64,000 bases of DNA. Origin: Phanerochaete sordida (Eukaryota; Basidiomycota; Agaricomycetes; Polyporales; Phanerochaetaceae). Under the pieces are notes generated by a model, which was given only the letters and a program-made list of their open reading frames with translations, was not told the DNA's origin and did no database searches. The stretch lies in NCBI GenBank assembly GCA_019973155.2, contig BPQB01000021.1:310001-374000 (forward strand), written 5' to 3'. Made by a program: the position numbers and the translations under genes. This document shows positions 43,133 to 54,897 of the stretch, in pieces. The first letter of the stretch is position 1. The number at the start of each line of letters is the position of its first letter.

Positions 43133-44556
43133 TCACTGGCTGATGGCTGACTGAAGCACGACCTGCGGCTTCTGCAACACCGTCACCTCCCACTGCGCGT
43201 TCGCGTCTCCGTCCGTCTTGACCTTCTTGCAGCGGCGGAGGCCGAGGCCGGACGTGCACAGCACGGTCTTCGCCGCGGCCGCGCCATTGCCCTCGAAGGC
43301 GTCGACCATCGCGCCCGCGTCGAATGCGTCGCCGGGGTGGATGAGGATCGTCTCAAAGTCGCACGAGATGACGTCCTCGCCGATCGCTGCGCGAAGCTTG
43401 ATTGCGGCGTCGACCACGCCTCGGAAGTTGTCGCGCGTGCGACTGATGAGGCTGTCGATCTGCAGCGTCGAGGACCCCGCGACGAGCAGCAGGTTGCGCA
43501 CGTCGCCGACGAACATCTTCGTCAGCTCGTCGACGAGGTTCGGCATCCCCTGTTTCGCGTATTTGTGCGTCAGGGCGCGCCAGCGGCCCAGGATGATTTG
43601 ACTCTCTGAGGGACACGTCAGCATCGACCCAGCCAGCAATGCACAGCACACGCACCTGAGTTCATAACGTATTTGTAGGTCTCGTCCAAAATTTGGTCAT
43701 GCTCGTGCATGAAGCTGTACGACGAGGAGATCCACGACGAGAAAGCGACGGCCATGGCTTGGAGCGCCGCCTGGAGGAGCACCGCGTTCCCGCGGTACTG
43801 CGTCGAGAGCAGGCCGGGCAGCGCCGTGCCGACCCAGCCCTCGATGGCGCCGGCGGCGTCCATGGCGATCTTGCCGTTCGCGCGCGTGTTGCGGTCGAGC
43901 TTGAAGAGGTCTTTCGCGGCCTTGGCCGTGCGCGCGATCTCGTCGTTGAGCGTCTTGAGCAGGAGCACGACCTCGGGCTCCGCGACCCGGTCCGCGCCGA
44001 CGATGCGCTGCAGGCCCTCGAGCTCGGCGGCGCGCGCATCGAGTGTCGCCTGCAGGCCCTCGCACTCGGTGCGGGCCGTCGCGAGCTCTGCCACGAGCGC
44101 CTCTGCTTCGCCCCGCACGCGCGCTGCATGCTCTTCTGCCGCGCGCACAGCCTCCTCGCGCTCGCTCACGAGCCGCTCCTCCGCGGCACGGAGCACTTCT
44201 GCGGCCTCCCCGCGCAGCTCCTCCTCCTGCTTGCGCCATGTCTCCTCCGCCTCGACGCGCACCTGCCCGAGGTCGTGCACGAGGCGCTGCATCTCGACGT
44301 GCAGCCGGCCGGCCTCCTCGCGTAGCGTATCGCGCTCTGCGGCGGTCTTGTCGGCGAGCGACCTGTAGTGGTCAAGCTCTTCCCGCCAGGGCTCGACGAC
44401 GGGCTGCGGTGCCGAGGCGGGTGTGGTTGCGGGCGCAGCCTCGGACTCGGCCGTTTGCTTAGACGCGGGTGGTGCCTCGATGGTGTGTCGGAGGGCGGGC
44501 AGGAAAGTGAAGATGCTCTGCATGAACTGCGACTGGAGGAAGTGCTTGAAAGCCAT
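43133..44556 (-). CDS. Coiled-coil protein of an uncharacterised Agaricomycete family
   Basis: Exons 44556-43656 and 43605-43133 on the minus strand; 457 aa. After a 60-residue Pro/Ala-rich leader, residues of about 65-205 form a long coiled coil rich in Glu, Ala and Arg (for example AERDTLREEAGRLHVEMQRL). The C-terminal half is a folded domain: EVVLLLKTLNDEIARTAKAA, LLQAALQAMAVAFSSWISSS, ESQIILGRWRALTHKYAK and LLLVAGSS. This architecture, with the R-W-R-A-L-T segment, recurs in mushroom genomes as proteins of unknown function. It could be an oligomeric scaffold. The frame is open upstream of 44556, but the chosen ATG begins MAFKHFLQSQF, typical of the group. Confidence 0.75.
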
Positions 44557-45094
44557 AGTGTTAGAATCGGTGGTTGGTATGCGTTGACCAGCAATGCAGA
44601 TACGGTGGTGGGTGAGTAGTGTGAGTGTACACGTCGCCCGCGGAGGTGTGGGATATTTGTGAGCGGGGAAGCCGTCCTCGTTGCGGCCTGCGAGCTTCAT
44701 AACCTGTGCAAACATGAGTTCAACTCCTGTCTGTGTGGTCAACGGAGGTGCGGAGAATGAGGGAAGGGCACCATTCCACGGCCATGAGGGACGGGCGATT
44801 GGACGCGTTTCTAGACATGCACGAAACACGTGTTGGGCGGTGCGCGTCGGCTGGAAGCTGAAGCGCATCCTCGCGTTCACGTCGCAGAAACATGCCTACA
44901 CGCGTATCTGTCAACCAGCCGATCAGCAGGAGCAGAACACATGTGAACAGCATCGGCGTCGTCCAGAAGCAGGTTTGACGCTTGAGGCTGCAGTCAGGGC
45001 TCATTGAGACGTCGTCAAGATACGAGCATGCTCATGTGATATCGGTGAGCTAAAGCGTAAATCCAAGTTCCTTTATACAAAGCTTGTGCCCAGT
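44557..45094. other. Intergenic
   Basis: Promoter of the coiled-coil gene and 3' end of the carrier gene. No gene recognised. Confidence 0.6.
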
Positions 45095-46704
45095 TCAGAC
45101 ACCGGTCAGCTCCAGTAGGTACTCTGCCGAGATCCCGAGTTAATATAACTCTCCGCAACGTGTAATGCAGCTGCTTACCGCGAGTGATCTCGAACGCAGC
45201 GAAGGTGCTTGCTGCTGCGGGTATACTGCATCGCGGTCCGTCAGCAAAGCTACGGTATGTTTGTAGACTATCGATTCCACGCTCACCTTCTCAGCACTAT
45301 CAGTCGGGCAGCACGTCAATCAGAGCACTGATAACAAGGGTATTGGGCACTCACATGACGGCGTTAGTCCCCTGAACAAGCCAGCACTACGATCGACTTA
45401 GCAGTGTGCTGTACGGCACGTTGTACGAGAACACTCACAAACCAGACTCCGCGATGATAGTCCGGAGTTCATGGGAGATATATCGCACCGGACTGCCCTC
45501 TGGCGGAGTACTTCTCTGCTGAACTCGGGATTTGACAACATCTGGCTGTTCGTCAGCTGGCACCAAACGTAGCGCGTCGTTGTTCTTACCGAGCGGGTAG
45601 CATGACAGCCAGTAGGCGATCTGAGGCCGCGTTAGCACCAAGACTTCCAGGTTCGGCGCGCTACTCACCCCGCCAGTCGAACCACTTGCGAGCAGAGCCC
45701 ACACCGGGATGTCCTTGCCGTATTTTTTGCCAAACTTTCGCTTAGAGAACTCGAAGGCTGTGAGCACAGCGGTCAGAACCAAGATGGTATGTTGTTCGAC
45801 AATTACGTGCCCGTGTAAAATCTAGGCAACAGAGATAAGCTTCCAGGTTATCTACGCGAGGGCCAGACACGTACCCTGCATATGCCGGAATTTCCCTGGC
45901 GACAGTGACCTAATGGATGGTGAGCAAGGCGAGGTAGCGTGACCTAGTACAGCCCTCACCCAATATCCGCGCATGATGCCGTTTCGGAAGCCATACTTGG
46001 ACCACTCCTCTTTGACGACTTGCCGCAGACGTTTATCGTCCTTCGAGCCGTACTGCCCCTGCATCCGCACTTTGAACATCTCGACTGAGACGTAACGTTC
46101 GCGTCAGTCGCACGGAGAAGCGGTACGGTTTCGGGGACAGACCTGGACTCGCGAGGATAGCGTTCGCCGCACCCGCCATGGCTCCGGCCGCAGCTATCTG
46201 TGTAAGAGAGAGCTGGGGGAACGGCGATATAATACGCTTCGAGATGCCGTAGGCCGCGAAGAGCAAGGAATTAACACCCGCAATGCCGATCAAGGGGCTA
46301 GCCATTCCTGCAGACCATGTTAATCACTACGCTTTATGACGTTCCTCAGGGAATGACCTTTGTACAGCGCAAAAAAGCCTTCATTACGCAGAGTTTGCTT
46401 CATAATGTCCATGGGCCCCGTCTGTCGCGTGGACTGTTGGCTCAGGAAGCGGGCACGCTATAACGTAGTACTCACGAACATGCCCTCTGCCTGACGCGTC
46501 AACAAAATGAAGAATAATCAGTCATACACAACGCACTGGGAGCTATCTGTGCGCGAGTCTTGATAGTGTCCAGAGGCTGCCCGACTTTGCCACGACACGT
46601 TAATGAACATCAATCCGGTACAAGTGCCGGCTGTACTCACCGAGCACCTGGGCAGCGCCGCCAACGCTGCCAGCGAGCAACTCATTCACCGTACGCATGT
46701 CCAT
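45095..46704 (-). CDS. Mitochondrial carrier (SLC25 family)
   Basis: Fifteen exons on the minus strand (first 46704-46641, last 45123-45095) give 287 aa, the usual carrier length. The three Solcar repeats are complete, each with the P-x-[DE]-x-x-[KR] signature: GQPLDTIKTRAQ, ASPVEMFKVRMQ and CYPLDVVKSRVQQ. Other landmarks are GMASPLIGIAGVNSLLFAAY, GIMRGYWVTVAREIPAYAGF, FRGLTPSLLRSIPAAASTFA and the C-terminus REYLLELTGV. It moves a small metabolite across the inner mitochondrial membrane; it belongs near the carnitine/amino-acid (YMC, CRC, ORT) branch, substrate not determined. Three exons are only 10-11 nt (46486-46476, 45821-45811, 45296-45287). The intron after 45811 is GC-AG (donor G|GCACGT). 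Divergent from REX4. Confidence 0.93.
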
Positions 46705-46971
46705 GGCTGGCAGTGGGGTAGATGATGGTAGAAGGAGGGATGAGAGCGCGCGGTCATCCCCAGCGACGACGGGAAGATGGCGAGCATCTCGCGAGATAGA
46801 CGCAAACGCGGGGGTGCGAACAGGGCGGGGCCGCCTCGCGTGGCTCCCACGTGGCGCGGCGGGCCCCATAAGCGCTCGTCGAATATCTGTCTCCGAGAAC
46901 GAGCAGACTCTTACCGCCGCATGAAACTTTCTCGAGGCCTGCTCCAGTCTTTCACTCGTGCACTGCACATC
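46705..46971. promoter_or_regulatory. Shared divergent promoter, carrier/REX4
   Basis: Only 267 bp separate the starts of the carrier (-) and the exonuclease (+), so the region is probably bidirectional. No TATA box seen, as expected for housekeeping genes. If REX4 uses the in-frame ATG at 46921 the gap is 216 bp. Confidence 0.55.
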
Positions 46972-48364
46972 ATGTCTCCAAGGTCGTCTTTGCCGTCTGC
47001 GCTGCCCTCTTCGAACTGGCTGGCCCTGCAAAAGGTTCGTCGCACTCTTGCTGCTCCTACATTTAGCTGAGTGCCGTCGGACGGTTCTGCAGAAACTCAA
47101 GCCGGACGCAGAAAGCAGCTCTCACGGCCCGCGGAAAAAGAGAAAAATAAGCCATGAGTCTACTCGCGGGGTCTCGACAGCTGCAGTTGCGGCTAAAACA
47201 CCAGAAGTTGAGACCGATTTTCCACGCGGAGTAGAAGGGCCCATCGCATCGACGTCCGCCGTGAAAGTGGAAGAGCTCGTGATCAAGCATGGCATGAAGA
47301 ATGGGGAGTCTATAGATGCACTGCGCAAGATGATACTAGGAGAGTCCACGGAAATCAGGCCGAAGAAAGCGTGCGTCCAGCCAACTCAGCTGAGCTTTCT
47401 GTGTTGACTTCTAGCAGAGCTACGAAGTACGTCGCCATCGACTGTGAGATGGTGGGAGTCGGTTTCGAGGGCCAGGAGTCCTCGCTCGCACGCGTCTCTG
47501 TGGTCAACTTCGACGGCACTGTGCTCTTGGACGAAATAGTGCAGCAGAAGGAGCGAGTCGTCGACTATCGAACACAGTACAGTGGTATTCGCCCAACAGA
47601 CATGGTCAACGGTGCGTCAACTAGACTGTACTGAGCGCCTTCTCTCTGACATTCTGTCTCTAGCTAAGCTATTCGCGGACGTCCAGAATCGAGTCGCGAA
47701 ATTACTCGAAGGCAAGGTGCTCGTTGGGCATGCGGTCTGGAACGATCTCAAGGTCGGTTCGCAGCATTTGCTGTTTCATTTTACTCATCTCTTCGCAGGC
47801 ACTCCTTCTTTCTCATCCGCGATACCTCATAAGAGATACCCAGGTGCTTGCTGCTAAGCACAAAGTCGTCAAAAGCCCTCGACCCGCTTTACGACATCTC
47901 GTCGCCCATGAATTTGGCATGGCTTTCCACACTGGAGAGCACTCTTCCGTACGTCAAGCTGTCACCCTAAAAATACCTTCTCCTGACTCTTGTCACAGAT
48001 CACCGACGCGAGAGCCACGATGGCAATTTTCCGCCTGCACCGTAAAGTCTGGGAAACCGGACTTCCACGAATATACCAGCAAGCAGCGTCATTGAAGAAG
48101 CTGCTGAATGTTGCGCCTGCAGAGACGTCTGAACTGTTGTCGGACGACGAGGACGCGAAGACATCTACCACCGATGCGAAGGCCCCGACTAGCAAGAAGC
48201 GCAAGGCGGAAGACGCCAGCGCGGAGACCGCGAAGGTCATCCTGCAGGCGAAGAAACGGGCCGCGACGTTCCCAGGCGGAGGACGCAAAGGCGTCAGCTC
48301 CGGCCTATCCACTGTTGTCAAGCACAAAGACAAGGGCGCGAGCTGGTGGAAGGAGCTCAAGTGA
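46972..48364 (+). CDS. REX4: RNA exonuclease 4 (REX4), DEDDh family
   Basis: Exons 46972-47034, 47093-47370, 47418-47611, 47664-47752, 47799-47948, 47999-48364; 379 aa. REX4 is a nuclear 3'-5' exonuclease that acts in pre-rRNA processing. N-terminal [14 protein letters not shown] is typical of the group. The nuclease core has [12 protein letters not shown] (Exo I, catalytic Asp and Glu), [13 protein letters not shown] (Exo II Asp), and [20 protein letters not shown] (Exo III His and Asp), so all DEDDh residues are intact. Lys/Arg-rich stretches before and after the core ([17 protein letters not shown]) are probable nuclear or nucleolar signals. An in-frame ATG at 46921 would add 17 residues. 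Spacing to the carrier suggests a shared promoter. Confidence 0.95.
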
Positions 48365-49488
48365 GGTGATTCGGAGGGTTCGGTATCGGGTTTCGCGCCA
48401 CCCTACTGTATGGCACCAATGTGATGTCCCACAGTATATTGATTGACACGCTCATCTAGTCACATCTTTCGTGTACACTCTTTGCAAAATCTTCACGCCA
48501 CTCCGCGAGCCCTCGTTCACGCTACACAGACTATGGAGCTTTCTGTTAGCCATCGAACCTACTTATGGCTGTTCACCAGCCCGAAGACGCGAAGCCCACT
48601 TCTCTGCAGGCTCGTGACTCTGCACCGTGTCGGTGGCCATCGCAGGCGATCCAAGTAGTTGCCTATCACTTGCGCCGCCGCGGGCTTCGAGCAGCTCAAG
48701 TTCCTCTGTTCTATCGTCCGAACCCACGCCATCTCTGCCGCTGTCAGGCAAGGGCGGACACAGCCGGCGTTTCCGCAACGTGACAAGGCGAGTGACCGGC
48801 GTCCGCGGTCGAGGACGGACGTGGGCGATGCATGTGGCGCAGTTGGCATTCCCGAGCAAGACCCGACGCCGTCGCGGGCTGCCTTGTCTTCCCATTTGCT
48901 GGCACACGTTTGCCGTCACGTCGCGGCCCTTCCGTCTGTCCGACGTCTTCATAGGCTTGTCTGGACTCCACGTCTGGCCCTCATGGCGCTGCGGTACGAG
49001 GAATAACTGGGCGGTGGTGCAGACGTCGAAGTCGACGTAGTTTGGGTTCGCATGTCCAACCAACCTTTAGGGTTCAAACTGCTGCACGCAAGCTTCTCAT
49101 GAAACTCACTCCAAGGCAGGCCTTGTTGGGTCCGAGGATACCTCGTAGCTCGCCGAGTGCGTACGGTAACTCTCTTCAGGCCGGCTACACCGCAGCTGCC
49201 GCTGCCCGCTCAACGCAGACTAGCGTCCAGAAAGGTCCGTCTTGCTTTATGCCTGTGCACGCACAACTGCGGCATCCTGACGTCGGCGATGCTCCATTTC
49301 AGGCCTCGAACCTCCGCTGCACTGTCGCACAGCGCATAAATTTCGCTGCCACCGGTCAGCGATAGCTCGCCGGAGACTCCGTTCGGTCAACCGGTGATCA
49401 TCCCCAGGTTCTGCTTAAAGGCGGCAAGTGGCAGAGGGCTTCATGGGCAGCATTTATAGAGCCTCAGCAGAGGGGATTGTAAGCTCTC
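48365..49488. other. 1.1-kb intergenic stretch
   Basis: Both strands have open frames of up to 166 codons but no recognisable protein. A piece on the minus strand at about 48870-49063 has codon use resembling coding DNA, yet no start, splice sites or family supports it. Confidence 0.5.
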
Positions 49489-51369
49489 ATGCCTCCCCAC
49501 ATGTTTAACGAGAAGACCTCCGCTGTCGTCGCGCACGACGAGCAGGCTGTAGCCGCACCCGCGACCCTGCCGATCGCCGCTCTCAGCACCCTGGAAGACG
49601 TTTCGGCGCGTCGATCCCATGATTTCTGTATGCTACCGATTCCGCGGAGACTGCGCTACGACCCCTCGAAGCCGCCGGAGCTGACGCTGACGCTGAACCT
49701 CATCTTTGCCGCTATAACTGCAATTTGTGAGCGAATTCGTTGACTGCGGCTGTTGGCCCTGAGCTCAAAGCCACACAGACGTGTCGACGCTGTATTATTG
49801 CCAGCCTATCTTGAGTGAGTGGCCGGTGCTGCCACCGCCAGCTCTTGCTGCCACTGACGTCCATGTGGCCCATCACAGTCCAGCTGGCGGAGTCATATGA
49901 CGTGTCGGACAGCCGAGTATCGACCATCCCGACGCTCATGCAGTCCGGGTAAGCCACCGTACCTACTACCGTAGCCTAGACTCACCGCCCAGCAGCTACG
50001 CCACAGGCCTCCTCCTCATCGCACCTCTCGGCGACATCGTCCCGCGGCGCCCGCTGATCCTGCTCTTGAGCGTCGCGACGTCCGCACTCATGCTCGCCAG
50101 CGCCGCCACCACGAACTTCGTCGCCTTCGAGGTCCTATCGGTCCTCGCCGGCGTCGTGTCGTGCGTCTCGCAGGTGCTCGCACCGCTGACAGCAGACCTC
50201 GCCCCGCCGGCGCGCCGCGGCTCTGCGCTTGCGCTGCTCGTCGCGGGCGTGCTCCTCGGCATCATGTGTGCGCGGGTGCTCGCGGGCGTCGTCGCGCGGT
50301 ACACGGCGTGGCGCGTCGTGTATTATGTTGCTGGCGGCCTGCAAGGCGCTGCGGCGCTGCTGCTGTACTGCGTGCTGCCGGACTATCCGGTGAAGAACAG
50401 GGGCTTGACGTACGCCAGTATCATGGCCAGCATGGCGAGGTACTGTGTTACGGAGCCGCAGCTCGTCCAGGCTGCGCTCGTGTGTATGGTCTCCATGGCA
50501 TGCTTTACGAATTTCTGGGTATGTCTCATGCGGACTCTCGGTGATGTGGTGTTGATCAGTGGCCTGCAGGTGACTCTCACGTTCCTTCTCGGTGGTCCCC
50601 CATATTATTACTCGTCGTAAGTGTCTAGTATCGCTCTGCCACCACTCTTACTGAGCCCGGACCAGACTAGTCATTGGACTCTTCGGCCTTGTCGGCATCC
50701 TGGGTATCCTCGCTGCGCCGTTGGTGGGGCGCGCCGTCGACCGTCTGCCCCCATGGACAGCAGCGCTGGTGGCAACACTCGGCTTGCTCGTCTTCCAAGC
50801 GATACAGACGGGCGCTGGCGGCGTGCACATTGCGGCCATCGTCGTCGTGTGCTTCGGTATCGACGTCTTTCGCCAGGTCCAGCAGGTCGCACTCAACACA
50901 GTGGTCTTCGGCATTGAGCCCGCCGCGCGCTCGCGCATGAACGCTGTGCTGCAGCTCTTGGTGCGTCGTCCTAAATCGGTGATTGTATACCTATGTTGAT
51001 GCAAGTGGGCTCCAGGTGTTTATCGGGCAGATCATGGGCACTGCGGTTGGGACGCAGGCGTTCCTGAAGTACGGCTGGAGACCTGCCGCGGCGCTGTCTG
51101 TTGCCTGGTCCGGGTTCACCTTCGTTGTGCTCCTGCTCCGCGGGCCTCATTGCACACGATACACGTGGTTTGGCTATGAAGGAGGCACAGGCCTACAACG
51201 ATGCGACGATGGCGGCGATCTAGTCCGCGACGATGAGTCCGAGGTCAAAACGGATCTTTCTCATTCTGATATCAGCGCCCTCTCAGATCGCATCAGCGTT
51301 ATGGGAGGCGAGATAGGGTATGTGCAGCAAAGGACGCTTCCTGCTGAGCACCTATCACTCATGCGCTGA
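49489..51369 (+). CDS. MFS transporter, second type (YnfM/MFS_1-like)
   Basis: Exons 49489-49726, 49779-49814, 49879-49948, 49996-50518, 50570-50616, 50666-50960 and 51016-51369; 520 aa. Twelve membrane helices are predicted after an 80-residue cytoplasmic leader. Landmarks: STLYYCQPILIQLAESYDVS, PTLMQSGYATGLLLIAPLGD with the MFS-A loop (D)IVPRRP, the Gly/Ala-rich VAGVLLGIMCARVLAGVVAR, and APLVGRAVDRLPPW at the centre loop. The last 75 residues are an acidic cytoplasmic tail with many Ser residues. The sequence is closer to bacterial-type MFS_1 drug or sugar exporters than to the Dal5-like gene at 15-18 kb; substrate unknown. An ancient bacterial origin is possible but not testable here. Confidence 0.9.
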
Positions 51370-52208
51370 GGCACAGTCTAGCGAGATCCGCACCATCGAT
51401 TCGGCATTAGAATCCCAGGCACCTGTACGTACCTGCTTATGCATCACCACAAAGACTCACTTTAGGACTCATCGACATCCTCAATTCGAACACGCTCGCC
51501 GTCTTCCCAACCACACACATCCTCGATAATGCTACCTCCATCGACCACATTCGCTCGCGCTCCACACTTCCAGGAGAGTCCGGTCTTTGAAGACAGCTCT
51601 GGGAACGCCACAAGCGTCCCACGTGGCGCACAGCTTCACACAGCGGCAGGATACACATCATTGATATAGGAGAGACACGCAGATCCTCGGATGCGCCGCA
51701 CAATATGTTCGCCCTCCGAGGATCTTTGGGCTGTTCTTGAACTCATGCCATCGCGACTTGCTGTGAATTAAATCTCGGACACCCCGGCCGCTTGGCCCGC
51801 CGGCGGTGAGTAACGTCCAAGCAGTCACTTCGCCGGAGCACTTTCCCGCGGGTATTGAGTCGCAAAACCCTTCGCTCTGAACTGTGAGGAAATAACAGAG
51901 GAGAAATTGACCTGAGAATCTTGAGAGCAGTAGACTTGCAAGGCCCAACGCTCGGCGGAGCTCTCTGTTACTCCGAAGTGGCCTTCGCAGGGCGCTGCTT
52001 TGAAATTCGTATAGTGTTCACGTGACCCTCGGATGACATGCTGCATAGTGCCATGGTGGCGGTGCACAGCCTCCACGATTCGGCCTGCAATCCGCCCCGC
52101 GAAGACGGGCTCGTCAGAACCTTGATTTTGCTACGGTAAGCGGTATATAAAGGTCGTTCAGCGCGACGGCATCGTAACAAACTTTGCTCAAAGCACAGAA
52201 AGCCCTCA
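51370..52208. other. Intergenic, upstream of the F-box gene
   Basis: A TATA box for the F-box gene is at 52144. On the minus strand two frames of 83-96 codons with several Cys could hint at a small secreted protein, but no consistent gene model results. Confidence 0.5.
52144..52151 (+). promoter_or_regulatory. TATA box of the F-box gene
   Basis: Perfect tatataaa, 58-65 nt upstream of the ATG at 52209. Confidence 0.65.
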
Positions 52209-54023
52209 ATGTCAGGCATAGACCTCCATAGCCTCCCGACGGAGATCATCGAGCGCATCCTCGGCCAATGTGACTACATTGAGCTTATTCGCCTGCAATC
52301 TGTGAGTCTTCTTGGGCTTGCATGGTCTGAAAGCTGGGCTGATACGCCTTCTCAGGTCTGCCACCTGTGGCAAGATGTCATAACAACCTCGCCTCTGCTC
52401 ACGTACATCATAGAACTCGGGATCTCGGGATACTCCGACGAGCACCTCGACCCGAGCTGCACCCGCGCGGAGCGGCGACAGCTGCTCGCAGAAGCGCAGC
52501 GCATCTGGAAGCGCGCGGCATCATACAAACTCATAGAGTCGCACTCGTTCAGCCAGCTCTCGTACTGGCCGGTGCGCCACGGCGTGCTGCTGCGCATGGC
52601 CACCATCGGGCGCGACGGCGGCGCGCACTCGCCCGACGACACGACGCTCGACGTCACCATCGTCGACGACGCGCCGGGGCCGCCGACGCGCGGCTGGCGC
52701 GTCACGCTGCCCGTGAGCGAGAGCGGCATCCTGCATATCGACCCCGCGCAGGACCTCGTCGTCGTGCGCGCGCCGCGCCAGGACATGTCGCTGCAGGAGG
52801 CGCTGCTCTACTTCAGCTGCGTGCCGCTCTCGCTGCGCACGGGCCAGGCGCACCCCCGCGCGGCGGCGCGCTCGCTGCGCTTCCGCCTCTCGGAGCGCGT
52901 GCAGTCGCGGCCGCACTACACCCGCGTGCAGGTGCACGGGCCGACGCTCGCGATCAGCATGGCGAGCGGGATCCAGTTCTTCACGGAGATTGTCGTGTTC
53001 GACTGGACGACGGGCGAGCAAATCGCGGTGAGTGCCATGCTCGGGTACCTTCACGCTCGGGTGCTGATGAGCACCGCAGAGCTTCTGCTCCTCAACATCC
53101 GCCTCCTGCATCTGGGGCGACCCCGCGGTCCTCATCTTGCCCACCTGCTTCCTGCTCGCGAGCTACTCGCGCAACGACCAGACACCCATCATCGAGGTGC
53201 ATGCAGTCGACCGCTCACTCCCACGCTCGGCGACCTCCGAGGGCGATACACGACCAACAGCGCATGTCGCGTCGTTCTGCCTGCCGCGCACGCGCGTCGG
53301 CGAGGTGCGCATGCTGATGACGCCATCGAGCGCGCAGCGCGTGTGGGCACCGGGCGGGCGCGGACACCTCGAGACGCACCCCGAGTGCCGCGTGCTGCGC
53401 GTGTACCTGTGCAGCACGGCCGCACAGTTGCAAGATGCGGGCTTCTTCGTGCCACTGCGTCCGTTCCTGCGCGCCCTCGACGCGTACTCCACCCACCCAC
53501 CGGACGAACGCGCGGCATGGGAGACGCGGACCGTTGCAAGCGCGAACTGGATGGACGGCACGCGCTGGCTCAACGGCGAACCCGGCTCGTGGATGGCCGA
53601 GGTGCGCCGCAATCAGAACGGGACGGGCTCCCGGTACACGTTTCCGAAGTGCATCGTCGACTTTTCGCCCGTCGAGCTCGAGAAGGAGGTGCATGCGCAC
53701 AAGAAGGCTGAGCCTGACGTCGTGAGCTTCGAGAGCGAAGCCGCAGGGTATACTACGTACTGTGGTACATCGGAACTCGCTTTCTCCGGGGGCGCAGACC
53801 TATTCGACGACAAATTCTCCTTCTCGCTGCCCTACCGAGAAAAGATCCTGCCTCAACTACCTGGATATTCGCCGGACAGTGACATTCACCTCGTTGGCGA
53901 CAAAGTAATTAGCGTCGAGGTCTGTGTAAGTGCTCTGCGTCTTGATAGCGTTTGCTCATCTCATTTGAAAAGGGAGGTCCGATGGACGAGGTCAAAATTT
54001 ACCAAATCGTAACAGAGACATAA
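52209..54023 (+). CDS. F-box protein
   Basis: Exons 52209-52301, 52356-53027, 53080-53925 and 53973-54023; 553 aa. The N-terminal F-box (LHSLPTEIIERILGQCDYIE, LIRLQSVCHLWQDVI) should bind Skp1 and make this a substrate receptor of an SCF ubiquitin ligase. The rest has no clear WD40 or LRR repeats, but alternating strands such as GILHIDPAQDLVVVRAPR, GPTLAISMASGIQFFTEIVV, FDWTTGEQIA and CIWGDPAVLILPTCFLLASY resemble the degenerate beta-propeller seen in many mushroom F-box proteins. The third exon reading is confirmed by the in-phase join of EQIA to SFCSST. It converges with the next gene at 82 bp. Target unknown; such genes are numerous and fast-evolving in Agaricomycetes. Confidence 0.85.
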
Positions 54024-54105
54024 CATACAATCGAATAATGCGCAAGTGCGCGTACAGGTATGGTTCTTCTACAGTGATCATGTGCGCTCTCTGACAGCTT
54101 CCAGT

Positions 54106-54897
54106 TTAGAACGTCTTCTCTGGTGCTTGGTCGGTTCCGCTCTTATATGTCCTGACATCCTCGTGGTACTCCGCGCGATCGTCCTTCTTGAAATACTTCA
54201 CATCCTCGCTATCCATCATGCCAGCAACTTTATCCGCCTGCCACTTCTTGAACGCGAATCCGGGACCGGTGTGCGAGTAGTCCTTGTGGTTCGCCTGGTC
54301 CTTGTGGTACTTGACCTGGATGAAGTCGGAGTCCTGAGTCGCGGGATCGAGAGACAGAGACACGATGGCATTGATGGTGGTGGACTTGATTCCGCCAGGG
54401 AATGTCCAAGTCTACCGTGCCATTAGCCCTCGTCGCGTGGAGAGGTCCATCAGCCTTACCTGCTCGTTCTTGAACTGGATCAGCCCGGGCTCATTGACGA
54501 CGACCTCGTAGCCCTCGTTGACGCTCGCTTTGAAGAGCTTCGGGAGCGCGAACCACTGGCCCGCCATCTTGTAGCGGTCGTTGGCGTACACGAACTGGTC
54601 ATCGTACACGCAGTCGGGCGTGTAACGTTCGACGCGGCGGCGTGTCGGCGCGCACGAGTACAGCGCGAGGATGTCGTCGAGCAGCGACTGCCGGTTGGGC
54701 GGGAGCTTGATCGACTTGGCCGGGTCCGGGTGGTAATCGTCCGACGTGTGCGTCTGGCGCACCTCGAAGTGCTCGCCCGGCAGCGACGAGTCGGTCGGAA
54801 GCGTGTTCGTGGACATCGTCGGGGCGGACATGGTACGGGATGTGTAGTGCGAGAGTCTTGCGAGGCGCGATGAGGAAGTGCGGATGGTGTAGAGCAT
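54106..54897 (-). CDS. NTF2/SnoaL-like fold protein of unknown function
   Basis: Exons 54897-54460 and 54411-54106 on the minus strand; 247 aa. A core of about 110 residues (LLDDILALYSCAPTRRRVER, YTPDCVYDDQFVYANDRYK, MAGQWFALPKLF) looks like an NTF2/SnoaL-type cone: helix followed by strands with an exposed D-D segment. The second exon contributes SLSLDPATQDSDFIQVKYHK. The N-terminus MLYTIRTSSSRLARLSHYTS is Arg/Ser-rich without acids and could target mitochondria; a start at one of two later Met codons would remove it. Conserved in basidiomycetes as a hypothetical protein as far as I remember. No catalytic assignment. Confidence 0.7.

Noticed and set aside
48563..49063. 166-codon frame on the minus strand downstream of REX4
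   Set aside because: Part of it has coding-like codon use, but there is no family match, no supported start and no consistent splice model.
49050..49090. GGTTCAAACTG, resembling a tRNA B box
   Set aside because: It departs from the B-box consensus and no A box or cloverleaf can be drawn around it. No tRNA was found elsewhere by scanning for B boxes.
51658..52076. Cys-containing short frames on the minus strand that might be a small secreted protein
   Set aside because: No signal peptide, and the only intron joining them would be 27 nt, too short.
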